From NCBI GenBank assembly GCA_023665425.1, contig JAMPDX010000001.1, forward strand, positions 595,774 to 659,773: DNA of 64,000 nt, in the 5' to 3' direction. The position numbers and the translations under genes were made by a program. A model generated the notes under the pieces. The model was not told the DNA's origin. It worked only from the letters and a program-made list of their open reading frames with translations, and ran no database searches. Numbering within the stretch: the stretch's first letter is position 1; each line of letters starts with the position of its first letter. Origin of the DNA: Muribaculaceae bacterium (GTDB taxonomy: Bacteria; Bacteroidota; Bacteroidia; Bacteroidales; Muribaculaceae). Shown in pieces: positions 18,766-29,222 of this stretch.

Positions 18766-20592
18766 TCATTTTTCTGCTGAAAAGTAGTTAGAGCGTATTA
18801 GCAGTTCGGAGACATTCCACGCTGTAGTTTGTCGGGCCGTTTCTTGTGGCGTGAGTGTGCCGTAAATTTCGAAATTCCGCCGTGTGGCTCCCTCCGGGTT
18901 ATGTCTAAGCAGGCTCAATCCCAATCCTCGCCATGGATAATCCTCGAGACCAAGAATATCCAACAAAGTGGGATAAATGTCTATCTGGCCGGCCACTTGA
19001 GGATATGTATATCTCTCAAAGCCGGAATTGAGCACAATAAGGGGTATAAACTTCTCTTGATTTGCAACCTGCGGCGGGCGTACACTGTCAAACAAGCCAT
19101 GAGCCGAGTGGTCTCCGGTAATAATGATTACCGTGTCATCATATATGCCTCTTTCTTTTAACACATTAAGTATATCCCTGATGCAATCCTCATCATATCG
19201 GCACACCTGCAGGTAGTGTATACTCTGGGGGTCTATCGGCAGCGACTTCAGCTCATCATGGTATGGTACTGCCGACCTGTATGGGGTATGAAGTGAGAGG
19301 GTGACGGCCATGAGTGCAAATGGCGTAGGTACGTCTTTGAGGAAATTGCAGACGTAAGTAGATAGGTATTCATCGCGTGTGACCCATGAGCTTTTATGCT
19401 TGGGGTCTACATCGATTGATGAATAAAGTTTATCAAAACCATAGCCGGAATATGTGAGATTTTGGTTCCACAATGAGGCCTCGTCACCGATTATTTCGTA
19501 TGCTTTGCTGCCATGCTTCGCTTTATAAGCCTTTATAAGAGATGGATAGCTTTGATTTGCAAAGTCAGTAACCACTGCACTTTCGCGGAATGGGAGCAAC
19601 CCGGTGAGCACCTCTAAATGCCCGTCGGAAGAGTGGCCGGAAGAAACCTGCGAGACCAAGTGAGGAAAGTAAAGTGTCTGTGGCAGACTGATCAGCGTGT
19701 CGAGGTAACCAAGCATCGGCTTGCCGGCTTGTTTATAATCCAGAGCCCATGTCTCAAAAGACTCAATCATGATAATAAGCATATTTGAGCGCTCGGAGAC
19801 TTCTCCTTTAGCCGGCGTTAATTTTATGGCCGCATCCTTGTCAAGAGCAACTTGATTTTGCAGGAACTTGGCAATCAATTGTCTGTCATCCACTGTAAGT
19901 GTTATCGAAGGACTGAAATCTGACAGTGACCAAATAAGATACACATCCATGCCGTTATAGAGCAGATAAGATATCCGCTCGGTGAGTTTACCACGGAATT
20001 TAGCTACAACTATGCCGACCGGGCTATCCTCTTGATGTATGATATTGCGGCGAGTGGCAGCATACACAAAAGTACTACCTACCTGCATCAATACCCAAAA
20101 TAAGATAATGAATATTGTACCTTGAAGGGCCACTCTACGGCTTAAAATATAATTGCGAACTCGACTACGAAAAAAGCTACACCACAATACAATAAAGATT
20201 GTGATAGGAATTAACAGCGTCAGGTCCGTCAGTCTTATTGTAGCCAAGGCAGCCTTCAACACCATGCCATGCAAATTGCCAACATCCATTATGGCATTCA
20301 ATGGCATCAGGGAGTCAAAGTTGCGGCGATAGACAATGTTTACAAATGCGAATATTGTCATCCCGGCGAGAGCTACCCACATTGTCCACCGCCACTTTGG
20401 AGAGCACCACAGCAGCGGCAACGTAAAAAGCGCGGCTGCTGAAAAAACTGTCATACAATATGGGAAGGTATTAAATGAAGGTGCGGCACATTGAGCATTA
20501 ATCATACTAAATAATGCCACAAACACGCCCCATACGGCCAACGCAGTCAGAAGCATGGGATTATTGAGTAATTGCTTAACCTTCCACATCAT
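18766..20592 (-). CDS. LTA-synthase-type sulfatase/phosphotransferase membrane protein
   Basis: Five hydrophobic segments in the first 200 residues are followed by an extracytoplasmic sulfatase-fold domain. The metal-site motif NMLIIMIESFETW is near residue 270, SSGHSSDGHLEVLTGLLP follows, and TGDHSAHG is towards the end. Such proteins move phosphoglycerol or phosphoethanolamine groups onto envelope polymers or lipids; Gram-negative homologues act on lipid A or glycans, so lipoteichoic acid is not implied. The start is placed at 20592 (or the next codon, 20589), because an upstream in-frame Met lies inside the alaS terminator hairpin. Promoter not clear. Confidence 0.85.
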   Translation of the reverse strand: MMWKVKQLLNNPMLLTALAVWGVFVALFSMINAQCAAPSFNTFPYCMTVFSAAALFTLPLLWCSPKWRWTMWVALAGMTIFAFVNIVYRRNFDSLMPLNAIMDVGNLHGMVLKAALATIRLTDLTLLIPITIFIVLWCSFFRSRVRNYILSRRVALQGTIFIILFWVLMQVGSTFVYAATRRNIIHQEDSPVGIVVAKFRGKLTERISYLLYNGMDVYLIWSLSDFSPSITLTVDDRQLIAKFLQNQVALDKDAAIKLTPAKGEVSERSNMLIIMIESFETWALDYKQAGKPMLGYLDTLISLPQTLYFPHLVSQVSSGHSSDGHLEVLTGLLPFRESAVVTDFANQSYPSLIKAYKAKHGSKAYEIIGDEASLWNQNLTYSGYGFDKLYSSIDVDPKHKSSWVTRDEYLSTYVCNFLKDVPTPFALMAVTLSLHTPYRSAVPYHDELKSLPIDPQSIHYLQVCRYDEDCIRDILNVLKERGIYDDTVIIITGDHSAHGLFDSVRPPQVANQEKFIPLIVLNSGFERYTYPQVAGQIDIYPTLLDILGLEDYPWRGLGLSLLRHNPEGATRRNFEIYGTLTPQETARQTTAWNVSELLIRSNYFSAEK

Positions 20593-20597
20593 TAAAT

Positions 20598-20625
20598 AAT
20601 GGGATGCCCCGCAGAGCATCCCATT
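20598..20625 (-). terminator. Hairpin between alaS and the sulfatase gene
   Basis: AATGGGATGC (20598-20607) pairs with GCATCCCATT (20616-20625) around an 8-nt loop, 13 nt after the alaS stop. On the minus strand it is followed by TATTTAA. Confidence 0.7.
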
Positions 20626-20637
20626 TATTTTTCAAAT

Positions 20638-23262
20638 TTATTTTAAATTCAAGGCCGAAAGCATTGAGTCGTATGCGCCGGCGAGGCCTTCAGCATCTTT
20701 ACCGCCGGCCTGAGCGAAGAATGGTTGTCCTCCACCACCACCTTTGATATTCTTGGCCGCTTCGCGTACTATCTTGCCGGCATTATATCCCTCCTTAACA
20801 AGGTCGTCAGAGAGTGCAATAGTGAGCAATGGCTTACCCTCGCTCTGGGTAGCAGCTACAAATGCAGTATGCTCAGGAGATTGTGCACGTACACTGAAAG
20901 CTACATTTTTTACCATATCGGGCAGACGCATGCCACTGAGTTCCACAAGCTTGACGCCATTTACCTCGTGAGCATTCTCCAAGACAGTCTTTGTGAGATT
21001 GGCTACACGCTCTTTGAAGAAGTCTTCCACCTGCTTCTTGAGGTTTGAGTTCTCATTTATTGCGCGTTCTACAGCAGCCTTGACATCGCCGGCGCCACCA
21101 AGCAACCCGGCTACTGCATCCATTGAGTCTTTCAGGTCATCAAGCATATTCTCCACACCAATGCCGGACACGGCTTCGATACGACGGATACCGGCGGCAA
21201 TTGAGCTCTCGGAGATAATGCGCACTATGCCAATGTTGCCGGTATTGGCTACATGAGTACCACCGCAAAGTTCAACACTCGAGCCATATTTCACTACACG
21301 CACTTTGTCGCCGTATTTCTCGCCGAAGAGTGCCATGGCGCCCATCTCGCGAGCCTGTGCTATGGGGAGTTCGCGTTCCTCTTCGAGGGGCATTGCCTTG
21401 CGTATACGAGCATTTACCAGGTGCTCCACCTTGCGCAACTCCTCTGGAGTAACTTTCTGGAAATGCGAGAAGTCGAAGCGCAGAGAGTCGGGGCTCACGT
21501 ATGAACCCTTTTGCTCCACATGTGTGCCAAGCACCTCGCGGAGTGCCTCATGGATCAAGTGAGTGGCTGAGTGGTTGGCTGATGTAGCAGCTCGTGCCTC
21601 AATGTCGATTATTGCCTTAAAGGTATCGGCAGGGTTAGTGGGGAGCTTCTTGGTGAGATGTACACCTACATTATTTTCTTTCTTGGTATCAAAGATTTCA
21701 ATCACTTCTCCGTCAGAGCCAATGAGTTTACCTTTATCGCCTACCTGGCCACCCATCTCGGCATAAAATGGAGTTTTGTCGAGGATAATCTGGTAATATT
21801 CGCGGTTCTTCTGCTTAACGTGGCGATAGCGCAGTATCTTGGACTCAGCTTCGGTGTTGTCATAGCCTACAAACTGCTCTGTACCTTCATTGACATCTAC
21901 CCAGTCAGCAGCCTCCTTGGCGGCGGCGCCACGGGCACGATCTATTTGCAACTTCATCTCAGCGTTAAACTCATCGATATCGACAGTCATGCCATTCTCG
22001 CGGAGGATGAGCTCGGTGAGGTCCAGCGGGAAACCGAAGGTGTCATATAGCACAAATGCATCTTTGCCGCTAATTTGAGTCAGACCTTTCTGCTTGGCCT
22101 GCTGTATATGATCTTCGAGCATACCTATACCCTTGTCGAGTGTACGAAGGAAAGCTTCCTCCTCTTCCTTGATTACCTTCTTAATCAAGTCTTTGGCTGC
22201 TGAAAGCTCGGGATATGAAGCACCCATCTGGGCTTCGAGGGTGTCTATGAGGCGATACATGAACGCCTCTTTCTGGTCGAGGAATGTGTATGCGTAGCGC
22301 ACGGCACGGCGCAGAATACGACGTATAACGTAGCCGGCTTTAGCATTGGAGGGGAGTTGGTTGTCAGCTATAGAGAAAGCAATGGTGCGCACATGGTCAG
22401 CAACCACACGCATAGCTACATCTACCTTCTCATCCTTGCCATATGTCTTGCCGGAGAGGTGAGAAATCTCATTGAGCAGCGGTGTAAAGACATCGGTGTC
22501 ATAGTTGGATGTCTTACCCTGCAAAGCCATGCACAGACGCTCAAACCCCATACCTGTGTCAATCACCTTGGCCGGCAGAGGTTCAAGTGTGCCGTCAGCT
22601 TTACGGTTATACTGCATGAATACAAGATTCCATATCTCAATCACCTGCGGATGGTCTTTGTTGACCAATTCGGCTCCGGGGACAGCCTTACGCTCCTCCT
22701 CGGGTCGCAGGTCTATATGTATCTCGGAGCAGGGACCGCAAGGGCCGGTGTCACCCATTTCCCAGAAATTGTCATGGCGATTACCATTGATAATATGGTC
22801 TTTGGGTAAATGTTTCTCCCAGTATCCTGCAGCCTCATTATCGCGCTCAAGGCCCTCAGGGGCATAGCCTTCGAACACAGTGGCATATAGACGGTTGGGG
22901 TCGAGTTTGAGCACGTCTACCAGATACTCCCATGCCCAATCAATAGCCTCCTGCTTAAAATAATCGCCAAAAGACCAGTTGCCAAGCATCTCAAACATGG
23001 TGTGGTGGTAAGTATCATGTCCCACCTCCTCGAGGTCATTGTGCTTGCCACTTACGCGCAGACACTTCTGAGAGTCAGCCACGCGGCGGCTTTCCGGTAT
23101 GCGGTTGCCAAGTATGATATCCTTGAATTGGTTCATACCGGCATTTGTGAACATCAGAGTGGGGTCATCCTTGATGACCATGGGAGCTGAAGGGACAATT
23201 TTGTGCCCTTTTTGAGCAAAAAACTCCTTAAATGAGTTCCTTATTTCTTTAGCTGTTAACAT
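20638..23262 (-). CDS. alaS: Alanyl-tRNA synthetase
   Basis: The enzyme charges tRNA-Ala and clears mischarged Ser/Gly. The class II catalytic core starts at [20 protein letters not shown]. The editing domain carries the zinc motifs [11 protein letters not shown] (about residue 570) and [10 protein letters not shown] (about residue 675). A C-terminal C-Ala domain ends with the glycine-rich [17 protein letters not shown]. The length of 874 residues is normal. It is divergent from the M23 peptidase gene, a neighbour arrangement that I recall from other Bacteroidales. Confidence 0.98.
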   Translation of the reverse strand: MLTAKEIRNSFKEFFAQKGHKIVPSAPMVIKDDPTLMFTNAGMNQFKDIILGNRIPESRRVADSQKCLRVSGKHNDLEEVGHDTYHHTMFEMLGNWSFGDYFKQEAIDWAWEYLVDVLKLDPNRLYATVFEGYAPEGLERDNEAAGYWEKHLPKDHIINGNRHDNFWEMGDTGPCGPCSEIHIDLRPEEERKAVPGAELVNKDHPQVIEIWNLVFMQYNRKADGTLEPLPAKVIDTGMGFERLCMALQGKTSNYDTDVFTPLLNEISHLSGKTYGKDEKVDVAMRVVADHVRTIAFSIADNQLPSNAKAGYVIRRILRRAVRYAYTFLDQKEAFMYRLIDTLEAQMGASYPELSAAKDLIKKVIKEEEEAFLRTLDKGIGMLEDHIQQAKQKGLTQISGKDAFVLYDTFGFPLDLTELILRENGMTVDIDEFNAEMKLQIDRARGAAAKEAADWVDVNEGTEQFVGYDNTEAESKILRYRHVKQKNREYYQIILDKTPFYAEMGGQVGDKGKLIGSDGEVIEIFDTKKENNVGVHLTKKLPTNPADTFKAIIDIEARAATSANHSATHLIHEALREVLGTHVEQKGSYVSPDSLRFDFSHFQKVTPEELRKVEHLVNARIRKAMPLEEERELPIAQAREMGAMALFGEKYGDKVRVVKYGSSVELCGGTHVANTGNIGIVRIISESSIAAGIRRIEAVSGIGVENMLDDLKDSMDAVAGLLGGAGDVKAAVERAINENSNLKKQVEDFFKERVANLTKTVLENAHEVNGVKLVELSGMRLPDMVKNVAFSVRAQSPEHTAFVAATQSEGKPLLTIALSDDLVKEGYNAGKIVREAAKNIKGGGGGQPFFAQAGGKDAEGLAGAYDSMLSALNLK

Positions 23263-23294
23263 GCGATAAACTCTTTTTCTTCGTTTTGAGAGTG

Positions 23295-23322
23295 CAAAAT
23301 TAAAAAAATATCACTAATTTTG
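23295..23322. promoter_or_regulatory. Divergent -7 boxes for alaS and the M23 peptidase gene
   Basis: On the minus strand TAATTTTG occupies 23302-23295 (towards alaS, start 23262). On the plus strand TAATTTTG occupies 23315-23322 (towards the M23 gene, start 23346). The boxes lie back to back, 12 bp apart, so the two polymerases would compete. Confidence 0.6.
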
Positions 23323-23345
23323 CAAAAGTTTTTGTAAGAAAACGC

Positions 23346-24314
23346 ATGTCCTATAAGGCTCAATATACATATAACCCGGTGACAGACAACTACGAACGCA
23401 TCTATCCCACTATGCGTTCGCGGCTGAGGTGGCTGATGCTTATACTCATCAGCGGTGCGCTCTTTTGGGGTGTGGTATTGGGTGTGTTGTGGATGTGTTT
23501 CGGCTTTCATAATGAGACATATATCGTTAAGGAAAACAATGAATTGAAGAACCAGTACAAGGTGCTGGAGAGCCGCGTCAACAGTGCGTTGACAGTCATG
23601 GAGCAGATACGTTCGCGCGACGACAATTTCTATAGGGTGATGATGCAGGTAGAGCCTATAAAGCTCTCGCAGCGATTTGCCGGTCAGGTGCCTGAGACTG
23701 ATTATACAAAGCTATATAAGTTATCCGACAAGGAATTGCTCTCAAAACTAAACAACAATCTTAGCTTGCTTGAACGCCAAATATATGTGCAATCAGGCTC
23801 ATTTGATGAGCTGCGTGCTCTTGCCATGAAGCAGCAAGATAAAATAGACCATATCCCGGCTGTATTGCCTATTAATATCAAAGATTACACAATGAGTTCG
23901 GGCTACGGGCATCGTGTTGACCCGGTGTATGGCGGTACTGCATTCCATGCCGGGCTCGACTTTGCTGCTCCTACCGGCACTCCGGTATATGCCACCGCTG
24001 ATGGTGTGGTTGAAGCGGCTACGCGTGCCGGAGGATATGGCAATAAGATAGACATATCTCATGGTTATAATTATCTGACACGCTATGCACATCTGTCCAA
24101 AATAGATGTAAGTCCGGGTCAACAGGTGAAGCGTGGCGACAAGATTGGCGAGGTGGGTAGCACCGGCAAGTCTACCGGGCCGCACCTTCATTATGAGGTG
24201 CGCTTCAAGAATGAACCTCAAAATCCGGTGAACTATTACTTCCTTGATGTTAGTCCGGAGGAGTATAATGCCATGGTCAATATGGCCGAAAATGCCGGCC
24301 ACATGATGGATTGA
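23346..24314 (+). CDS. M23-family peptidoglycan endopeptidase, membrane anchored
   Basis: The 322-residue protein has a cytoplasmic N-terminus of about 30 residues, one transmembrane helix (about 31-53), a coiled-coil stretch (about 60-100) and a C-terminal LytM/M23 domain. Zinc ligands are visible in HAGLD (about residue 200) and HLHYE (about residue 280), with ARYAHL-type spacing (TRYAHLSKI) between. All catalytic residues appear present, so it may be an active crosslink hydrolase and not a degenerate EnvC-type activator. It is followed after 34 nt by a MerR regulator and is probably cotranscribed with it. Confidence 0.9.
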   Translation: MSYKAQYTYNPVTDNYERIYPTMRSRLRWLMLILISGALFWGVVLGVLWMCFGFHNETYIVKENNELKNQYKVLESRVNSALTVMEQIRSRDDNFYRVMMQVEPIKLSQRFAGQVPETDYTKLYKLSDKELLSKLNNNLSLLERQIYVQSGSFDELRALAMKQQDKIDHIPAVLPINIKDYTMSSGYGHRVDPVYGGTAFHAGLDFAAPTGTPVYATADGVVEAATRAGGYGNKIDISHGYNYLTRYAHLSKIDVSPGQQVKRGDKIGEVGSTGKSTGPHLHYEVRFKNEPQNPVNYYFLDVSPEEYNAMVNMAENAGHMMD

Positions 24315-24348
24315 AACAGGCAGGATGCATTGATAAATAAATAAAGTT

Positions 24349-24750
24349 ATGGCTGAAAAACTTGATAAGGAATATTACAAGATAAAGGAGGTATCCGATA
24401 TCCTCGGTGTCCCCCAAAGTACTCTGCGCTTTTGGGAGAAGGAGTTTCCAAATATGGTTAAGCCTATGCGAAGCAGTAAGAATTTGCGCTACTTCCGCCC
24501 CAAAGATATCGAAAATCTACGCATTATACAGTTCCTAATCAAGGACAAGGGTCTGAAAATAGATGCCGCCAGAGAGTATCTGCGCTCCAACTCCGAAAAT
24601 GTAAGCCATATTCCGGATGTGATATCACGCCTTGAGGAGGTGCGCGATGAGCTCAACGGATTGCTCAGAGCCCTTGGAGGACGCTGGACCAAGAGCCAGG
24701 GACTGCCGGAAGCATTGCCCACTGAGGTGGCTGATTTAGACCCCATCTAA
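24349..24750 (+). CDS. MerR-family transcriptional regulator
   Basis: This 133-residue protein starts with a winged helix-turn-helix (YYKIKEVSDILGVPQSTLRFWEKEFP, followed by NLRYFRPKDIENLRIIQFL). It has a short C-terminal helix and no obvious metal- or drug-binding domain. It is second in the unit with the M23 peptidase gene. Repeat R2 begins at 24739, so the last codons (Asp-Pro-Ile and the stop) are encoded by the end of the repeat. The original C-terminus may have been slightly different. Confidence 0.88.
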   Translation: MAEKLDKEYYKIKEVSDILGVPQSTLRFWEKEFPNMVKPMRSSKNLRYFRPKDIENLRIIQFLIKDKGLKIDAAREYLRSNSENVSHIPDVISRLEEVRDELNGLLRALGGRWTKSQGLPEALPTEVADLDPI

Positions 24751-25097
24751 TAAAATTTTTATAGTTTAGGGGTCGCAGCCTTGGAGCTATTTTTGCTCTG
24801 TAGATGAAGGAGCATAGCGAGCTATGTGACTTAGCCAAAGGACAAAAAGAGCCCAAGGATGCGAGATAAAGGGTAACTTTATTACAAAATAACCTTCCTA
24901 AGAGATGATTAACAAAAATAATTAACAAAGACCGGCGATCTTGTAAAAATGTATTATAGTTGGTAGCGGTCCGGTTTTGGCCGGTAATTTTCGCCAAGTT
25001 TCGTCAGTCGCAATGCCCGCATTGCTCTATCCTCAACTTGCAAAAATACTTCGCCCAAAAGCGCCCCTAAGCCTTAAAAATTTTATGAGATGGGGTC
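24739..25097. repeat. Composite palindromic element R2 with two inverted cores
   Basis: The 359-bp element is bounded by inverted ends of about 37 bp that start GACCCCATCT and continue with ATAAAATTTTTA and TTAGGGG. It contains two copies of the 34-nt structured core, one on each strand. The plus-strand core (24803-24836) has stem GCATAG/CTATGT and loop CGAG. The minus-strand core (25034-25001) has stem GCAATG/CATTGC and loop CGGG. The middle (about 24890-24990) is AT-rich and then has a GGCCGGT/ACCGGCC-type palindrome. It supplies the merR stop codon and fills the 415-bp gap before pyrK. No coding frame is apparent. Confidence 0.85.
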
Positions 25098-25165
25098 TTA
25101 CTATAATAAAGTGTAGTCAGTCTCGCGGTTAAAGAGCTGACTATTAAGAAACTAACTAATTGACT

Positions 25166-25948
25166 ATGAAGAAGTACCAAAAGATATTTGTAATTCAGGA
25201 GAGCCGGAGAGTGACACCGGACAGCGTCCTGATAAAGCTCTCTGCCGAAGATGGCGAAATGCCGGAAATGGCACCGGGCCAATTTGTAAACATACTCGTA
25301 CCACAAGCACCTGGCGCCTTCCTTCGCCGTCCCATATCGATATGCAATCTGCAAGATGGCCTGCTGTGGCTGTTTATCAAGAATGTTGGCAAAGGGTCAA
25401 AGTGGCTTTGTTCTCTTGAGGTAGGTGCCAAATTAGATATTGTATTACCCTTGGGCCACGGCTGGACCAACCCCCAAAAGGAAAGCTCCAAAGTGCTGCT
25501 AATAGGTGGCGGTGTAGGAGTTGCTCCACTGCTTTATTGGGGAGCAAAACTCAAAGAGGTCGGCCATGAGCCGGAATTTGTACTCGGAGCTGCCACAGCT
25601 TCTGCATTGACGCTGCTCGATGATTTCGCCGAAATAGGCACCGTTCATCTCACTACTGATGATGGTTCTCAGGGAATTAAGGGTAATGTGCTTGCTCACC
25701 CATGCTGCTCTCCTCGTGCTACTAAACCCGATATGATATATTGCTGCGGTCCGACACCTATGATGAAGGGCGTAGCTGCAATGGCTCGCGAGCGCAATAT
25801 CCCTTGTGAGGTGAGTCTTGAAAACCATATGGCTTGCGGTATCGGTGCGTGTCTATGTTGCGTGGAGAATACCAAAGAGGGTCATAAATGTGTATGTACT
25901 ACCGGCCCGGTGTTTAATATTGAAAGCTTGAACTGGGACTCTATCTGA
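25166..25948 (+). CDS. pyrK: Dihydroorotate dehydrogenase electron-transfer subunit
   Basis: PyrK passes electrons from the type 1B dihydroorotate dehydrogenase (PyrD) to NAD+ through FAD and a 2Fe-2S cluster. The FAD-binding LRRPISICNL is near residue 50, the NAD-binding VLLIGGGVGVAPLLYWG follows, and the cluster cysteines lie in MACGIGACLCCV and HKCVC. The ATG at 25166 is preferred to the TTG two codons upstream. The length of 260 residues is normal. pyrD follows after 50 nt, so they form an operon. Confidence 0.96.
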   Translation: MKKYQKIFVIQESRRVTPDSVLIKLSAEDGEMPEMAPGQFVNILVPQAPGAFLRRPISICNLQDGLLWLFIKNVGKGSKWLCSLEVGAKLDIVLPLGHGWTNPQKESSKVLLIGGGVGVAPLLYWGAKLKEVGHEPEFVLGAATASALTLLDDFAEIGTVHLTTDDGSQGIKGNVLAHPCCSPRATKPDMIYCCGPTPMMKGVAAMARERNIPCEVSLENHMACGIGACLCCVENTKEGHKCVCTTGPVFNIESLNWDSI

Positions 25949-25998
25949 GAGTGTATGACTTATTTGAACAGCTACTTATCTAATTTAACGAATATTAT

Positions 25999-26907
25999 AT
26001 GATTAACCTTGAAGTAAAACTTTCAGATAATCTCGTACTCAAGAACCCGGTGATGACAGCCTCGGGCACTTTTGGTTACGGGCCGGAATATGCCGATTTC
26101 ATCGACCTTTCTCGCTTGGGAGGCATCTTGGTGAAGGGCACCACACTCAATCCCCGACAGGGTAATCCCTATCCTCGTATGGCTGAGACCCCCTCGGGTA
26201 TGCTCAATGCCGTAGGGCTGCAAAATCCGGGTGTTGACGCGTTTATAAAGGATATTTATCCCCGAATTAAAGACCTTGACACTGCCATTATAGTCAATGT
26301 GAGTGGTGCTTGCCCGGAGGACTATGCCGAAGTGTGCCGCCGCCTGCAACCACTTTATCGCATAGCCGCAGTTGAGGTGAATATCTCTTGCCCCAATGTT
26401 AAGCAGGGAGGTATGGCCTTCGGCACGACTTGCGCAGGTGCTGAAACAATAACTCGCGCGGTTAGAGATGCTTACAATGGTACAGTTATAGTAAAACTTT
26501 CACCTAATGTTACTGATGTTACCGAGATAGCCAAAGCTGCCGAGGGTGCCGGTGCGGATGCTCTTTCTCTGACAAATACATTCCTCGGTATGGCAGTTGA
26601 CGTGGATAGGATGAAACCGGTATTAAGCACCGTTACGGGCGGTCTTTCAGGCCCTTGTATTCGCCCCATAGCGGTGAGAATGGTATGGCAGGTATGCAAG
26701 GCTGTTAAGGTACCTGTGATAGGTCTCGGCGGTATAATGTGCGGCCGTGATGCACTTGAGTTTATGATGGCCGGGGCACGTGCAGTTCAGGTAGGTACTG
26801 CCAACTTCATTGACCCGTCGGTCACAGTGAAAATCATCGATGAAATCACCGATTTCTGCGAGCGTCATGGTGTAAAAGATATAAACGAAATCGTCGGCAT
26901 TATATAA
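25999..26907 (+). CDS. pyrD: Dihydroorotate dehydrogenase, type 1B catalytic subunit
   Basis: The enzyme oxidises dihydroorotate to orotate with FMN in pyrimidine synthesis. The 302-residue TIM barrel begins [20 protein letters not shown]. It has ASGTFGYG, the catalytic cysteine in [11 protein letters not shown] (about residue 131) and the FMN phosphate site GLGGI with [12 protein letters not shown]. It pairs with the pyrK gene just upstream; pyrC lies 4.6 kb downstream. Confidence 0.97.
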   Translation: MINLEVKLSDNLVLKNPVMTASGTFGYGPEYADFIDLSRLGGILVKGTTLNPRQGNPYPRMAETPSGMLNAVGLQNPGVDAFIKDIYPRIKDLDTAIIVNVSGACPEDYAEVCRRLQPLYRIAAVEVNISCPNVKQGGMAFGTTCAGAETITRAVRDAYNGTVIVKLSPNVTDVTEIAKAAEGAGADALSLTNTFLGMAVDVDRMKPVLSTVTGGLSGPCIRPIAVRMVWQVCKAVKVPVIGLGGIMCGRDALEFMMAGARAVQVGTANFIDPSVTVKIIDEITDFCERHGVKDINEIVGII

Positions 26908-26924
26908 CCGCCTATTACACTAAC

Positions 26925-26974
26925 CTATATTATTCATACTAACTCATACTGTTAAGTTGGTATGAATAATATAG
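26925..26974. repeat. 50-bp hairpin, minimal copy of the CTATATTATTCATAC family
   Basis: CTATATTATTCATACTAACT (26925-26944) pairs with AGTTGGTATGAATAATATAG (26955-26974) with a single mismatch/wobble, 18 nt after the pyrD stop. The arms match the ends of the 176-bp palindrome at 9390-9565. It may double as the pyrD terminator. Confidence 0.8.
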
Positions 26975-27030
26975 ACAATACTACAAGTCTTCGATATATT
27001 CGATATAATACGACTCTTACTTGAAATGCC

Positions 27031-29145
27031 ATGGATGACATCATAATTATCATATCTCAACGCTTGGACATCCCCATCAAGTTTGTACGAAACACTATCG
27101 AGTTGCTGCAAGGTGGTGCCACAGTGCCTTTTATTTCGCGATATCGCAAGGAGAGCACCGGCTCCATGGATGAAGTAACAGTGGAGAATGTGCTTGATAT
27201 GATGATAGAGCTAAGCAACTTACAGTCTCGCAAAGAATACATACTTGCCACCATCGAAGAGCAGGGAAAGCTCACCGATGAACTCCGGGAGAAGATATCA
27301 AAAAGTTGGGAGTCAACAGTGATAGAAGACCTGTATTTGCCCTATAAGCCGAAACGCAGAACTCGCGCTGAGGTGGCACGCCAACGAGGGCTCGAGCCAC
27401 TTGCAAAAATTATCATGTCGCAACGCAAAGAGCCTTCCGACGTCAACCGATTTTTCTCCGAGGATGTCAAGACTGAGCAAGACGCCATAGCCGGAGCAAG
27501 CGACATTATTGCCGAGTGGGTGAGCGAAGACTCAAGAAGCCGAAACACCCTGCGCAATATGTTTGCCAAGACAGCCATGATAACATCAACTGTGGTAAAA
27601 GGCAAAGAGTCTGAGGGTGCCAAATACCGCGATTATTTCGACTTTAAAGAGCCCCTGAAGCATTGCTCCTCCCACAGACTCCTGGCCATGCGCCGCGGTG
27701 AAAGCGAGGGTATTCTCCGCATAGACATCTCACCTGCAGACTATTCTCTGGAGCGACTGGAGCGTCTCTTTGTGCATGAAGGTGCACCTTGCTCCGAGAT
27801 TGTTCGCAAAGCCGTGGTGGACTCATATAAGCGCTTGCTTAAGCCGAGCATTGAAAACGAATTCGCTGCTATTTCCAAGCGTGATGCAGACCTTGAGGCT
27901 ATTGAAGTTTTTGGCGCCAACCTGCGAGGGTTGCTACTGTCGCCACCCTTGGGAGCTCGTCAATTAATGGCCATAGACCCGGGTTACCGCACCGGCTGCA
28001 AGGTAGTGATACTCGATAAAAACGGCTCTTTATTGCACAACGACACCATCTATCCACATGGCAAACAAGATGCTCGCGTATATGCCGAGATGCAAGTGAT
28101 AAAGATGGCAGACAGGTTTGATATTCAAACAGTTGCTATCGGCTCCGGCACTGCTGGACGCGAAACACGCGAATTTATCGAAGAACTCGAATTGGGGCTC
28201 GATATATATATGGTCAATGAGGATGGTGCTTCCGTGTACAGCGCCTCGGAGGTGGCGCGACGCGAGTTCCCTGATAAAGACGTCACTGTGCGTGGTGCCG
28301 TATCTATCGGACGTCGATTGATGGACCCCCTTTCGGAGCTCGTAAAAATAGATCCTAAGGCTATTGGTGTTGGTCAGTATCAACACGACGTGGACCAAAG
28401 CTTGCTAAAAAAGAAACTGGACAGTGTGACAATGAGCTGCGTTAACACCGTGGGTGTAAATTTGAATATGGCGGGACGCGAATTGCTCTCATATGTCTCC
28501 GGTTTGAGCCCATCATTGGCTGACAATATCATCGCCTATCGCGCTGAACACGGCGACTTTAAAGACCGCAAGACCTTGCTAAAGGTGCCTCGTCTGGGCC
28601 CTAAAGCCTTTGAACAATGCGCCGGATTTTTGCGTATCCCGGGCGCTAAGAACCCTCTTGATGACTCCGGCGTGCATCCGGAGCGCTATAAACTGGTGGA
28701 GCAAATAGCCAAGGCACTAAATTGCACCACAAAAGCCCTTATCTCCGATGTCGACAAGCGCCGTAGCATTGACCCGCAACAGTGGTTGAGCTCAGAAGTA
28801 GGCATCGAGACACTGACTGACATCCTCTCTGAGCTCGAAAAGCCGGGACGCGATCCTCGCGAACATTTGCAGAAAGTGGCCTTTGACGACACCATACAGA
28901 GCATTGAAGATTTGCGTGAAGGTATGGAGCTCCCCGGTGTTGTTGCCAATGTCACCAATTTCGGATGCTTTGTTGACCTCGGCATTAAGACCAAAGGACT
29001 GGTGCACATCTCCCAACTTGCCGACAAGCGAGTTGCCAATCCTCACAATGTGGTGCATGTCCAGCAGCAAGTGCGAGTGAAAGTGCTTGGTGTGGACCTT
29101 GATCGCGGCCGCATTGCGCTTACCATGCGAGGTGTGGTGCAATAA
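27031..29145 (+). CDS. tex: Tex-family RNA-binding transcription accessory protein
   Basis: This 704-residue protein has the Spt6-like Tex architecture: a helical N-terminal domain, the YqgF/RuvX-like domain starting about residue 310 (LMAIDPGYRTGCKVVILD), helix-hairpin-helix motifs (LSYVSGLSPSLADNIIAYR) and a C-terminal S1 RNA-binding domain (GVVANVTNFGCFVDLGI). Tex is thought to act in transcription, RNA turnover and stress tolerance. The upstream region contains a tandem 9-bp direct repeat (TTCGATATA at 26990 and 26999). Confidence 0.95.
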   Translation: MDDIIIIISQRLDIPIKFVRNTIELLQGGATVPFISRYRKESTGSMDEVTVENVLDMMIELSNLQSRKEYILATIEEQGKLTDELREKISKSWESTVIEDLYLPYKPKRRTRAEVARQRGLEPLAKIIMSQRKEPSDVNRFFSEDVKTEQDAIAGASDIIAEWVSEDSRSRNTLRNMFAKTAMITSTVVKGKESEGAKYRDYFDFKEPLKHCSSHRLLAMRRGESEGILRIDISPADYSLERLERLFVHEGAPCSEIVRKAVVDSYKRLLKPSIENEFAAISKRDADLEAIEVFGANLRGLLLSPPLGARQLMAIDPGYRTGCKVVILDKNGSLLHNDTIYPHGKQDARVYAEMQVIKMADRFDIQTVAIGSGTAGRETREFIEELELGLDIYMVNEDGASVYSASEVARREFPDKDVTVRGAVSIGRRLMDPLSELVKIDPKAIGVGQYQHDVDQSLLKKKLDSVTMSCVNTVGVNLNMAGRELLSYVSGLSPSLADNIIAYRAEHGDFKDRKTLLKVPRLGPKAFEQCAGFLRIPGAKNPLDDSGVHPERYKLVEQIAKALNCTTKALISDVDKRRSIDPQQWLSSEVGIETLTDILSELEKPGRDPREHLQKVAFDDTIQSIEDLREGMELPGVVANVTNFGCFVDLGIKTKGLVHISQLADKRVANPHNVVHVQQQVRVKVLGVDLDRGRIALTMRGVVQ

Positions 29146-29222
29146 TGCAACGGCCTCGCGCAACACTATATGCACTGACTGACAGCTCCATACCCGGCGC
29201 TTACCCGGCATTCTTATCAAAA

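Noticed and set aside
18766-20592. Lipoteichoic acid synthase as the literal function
   Set aside because: The fold and motifs are of the LtaS family, but a Gram-negative Bacteroidales cell has no lipoteichoic acid, so only the family name is kept.
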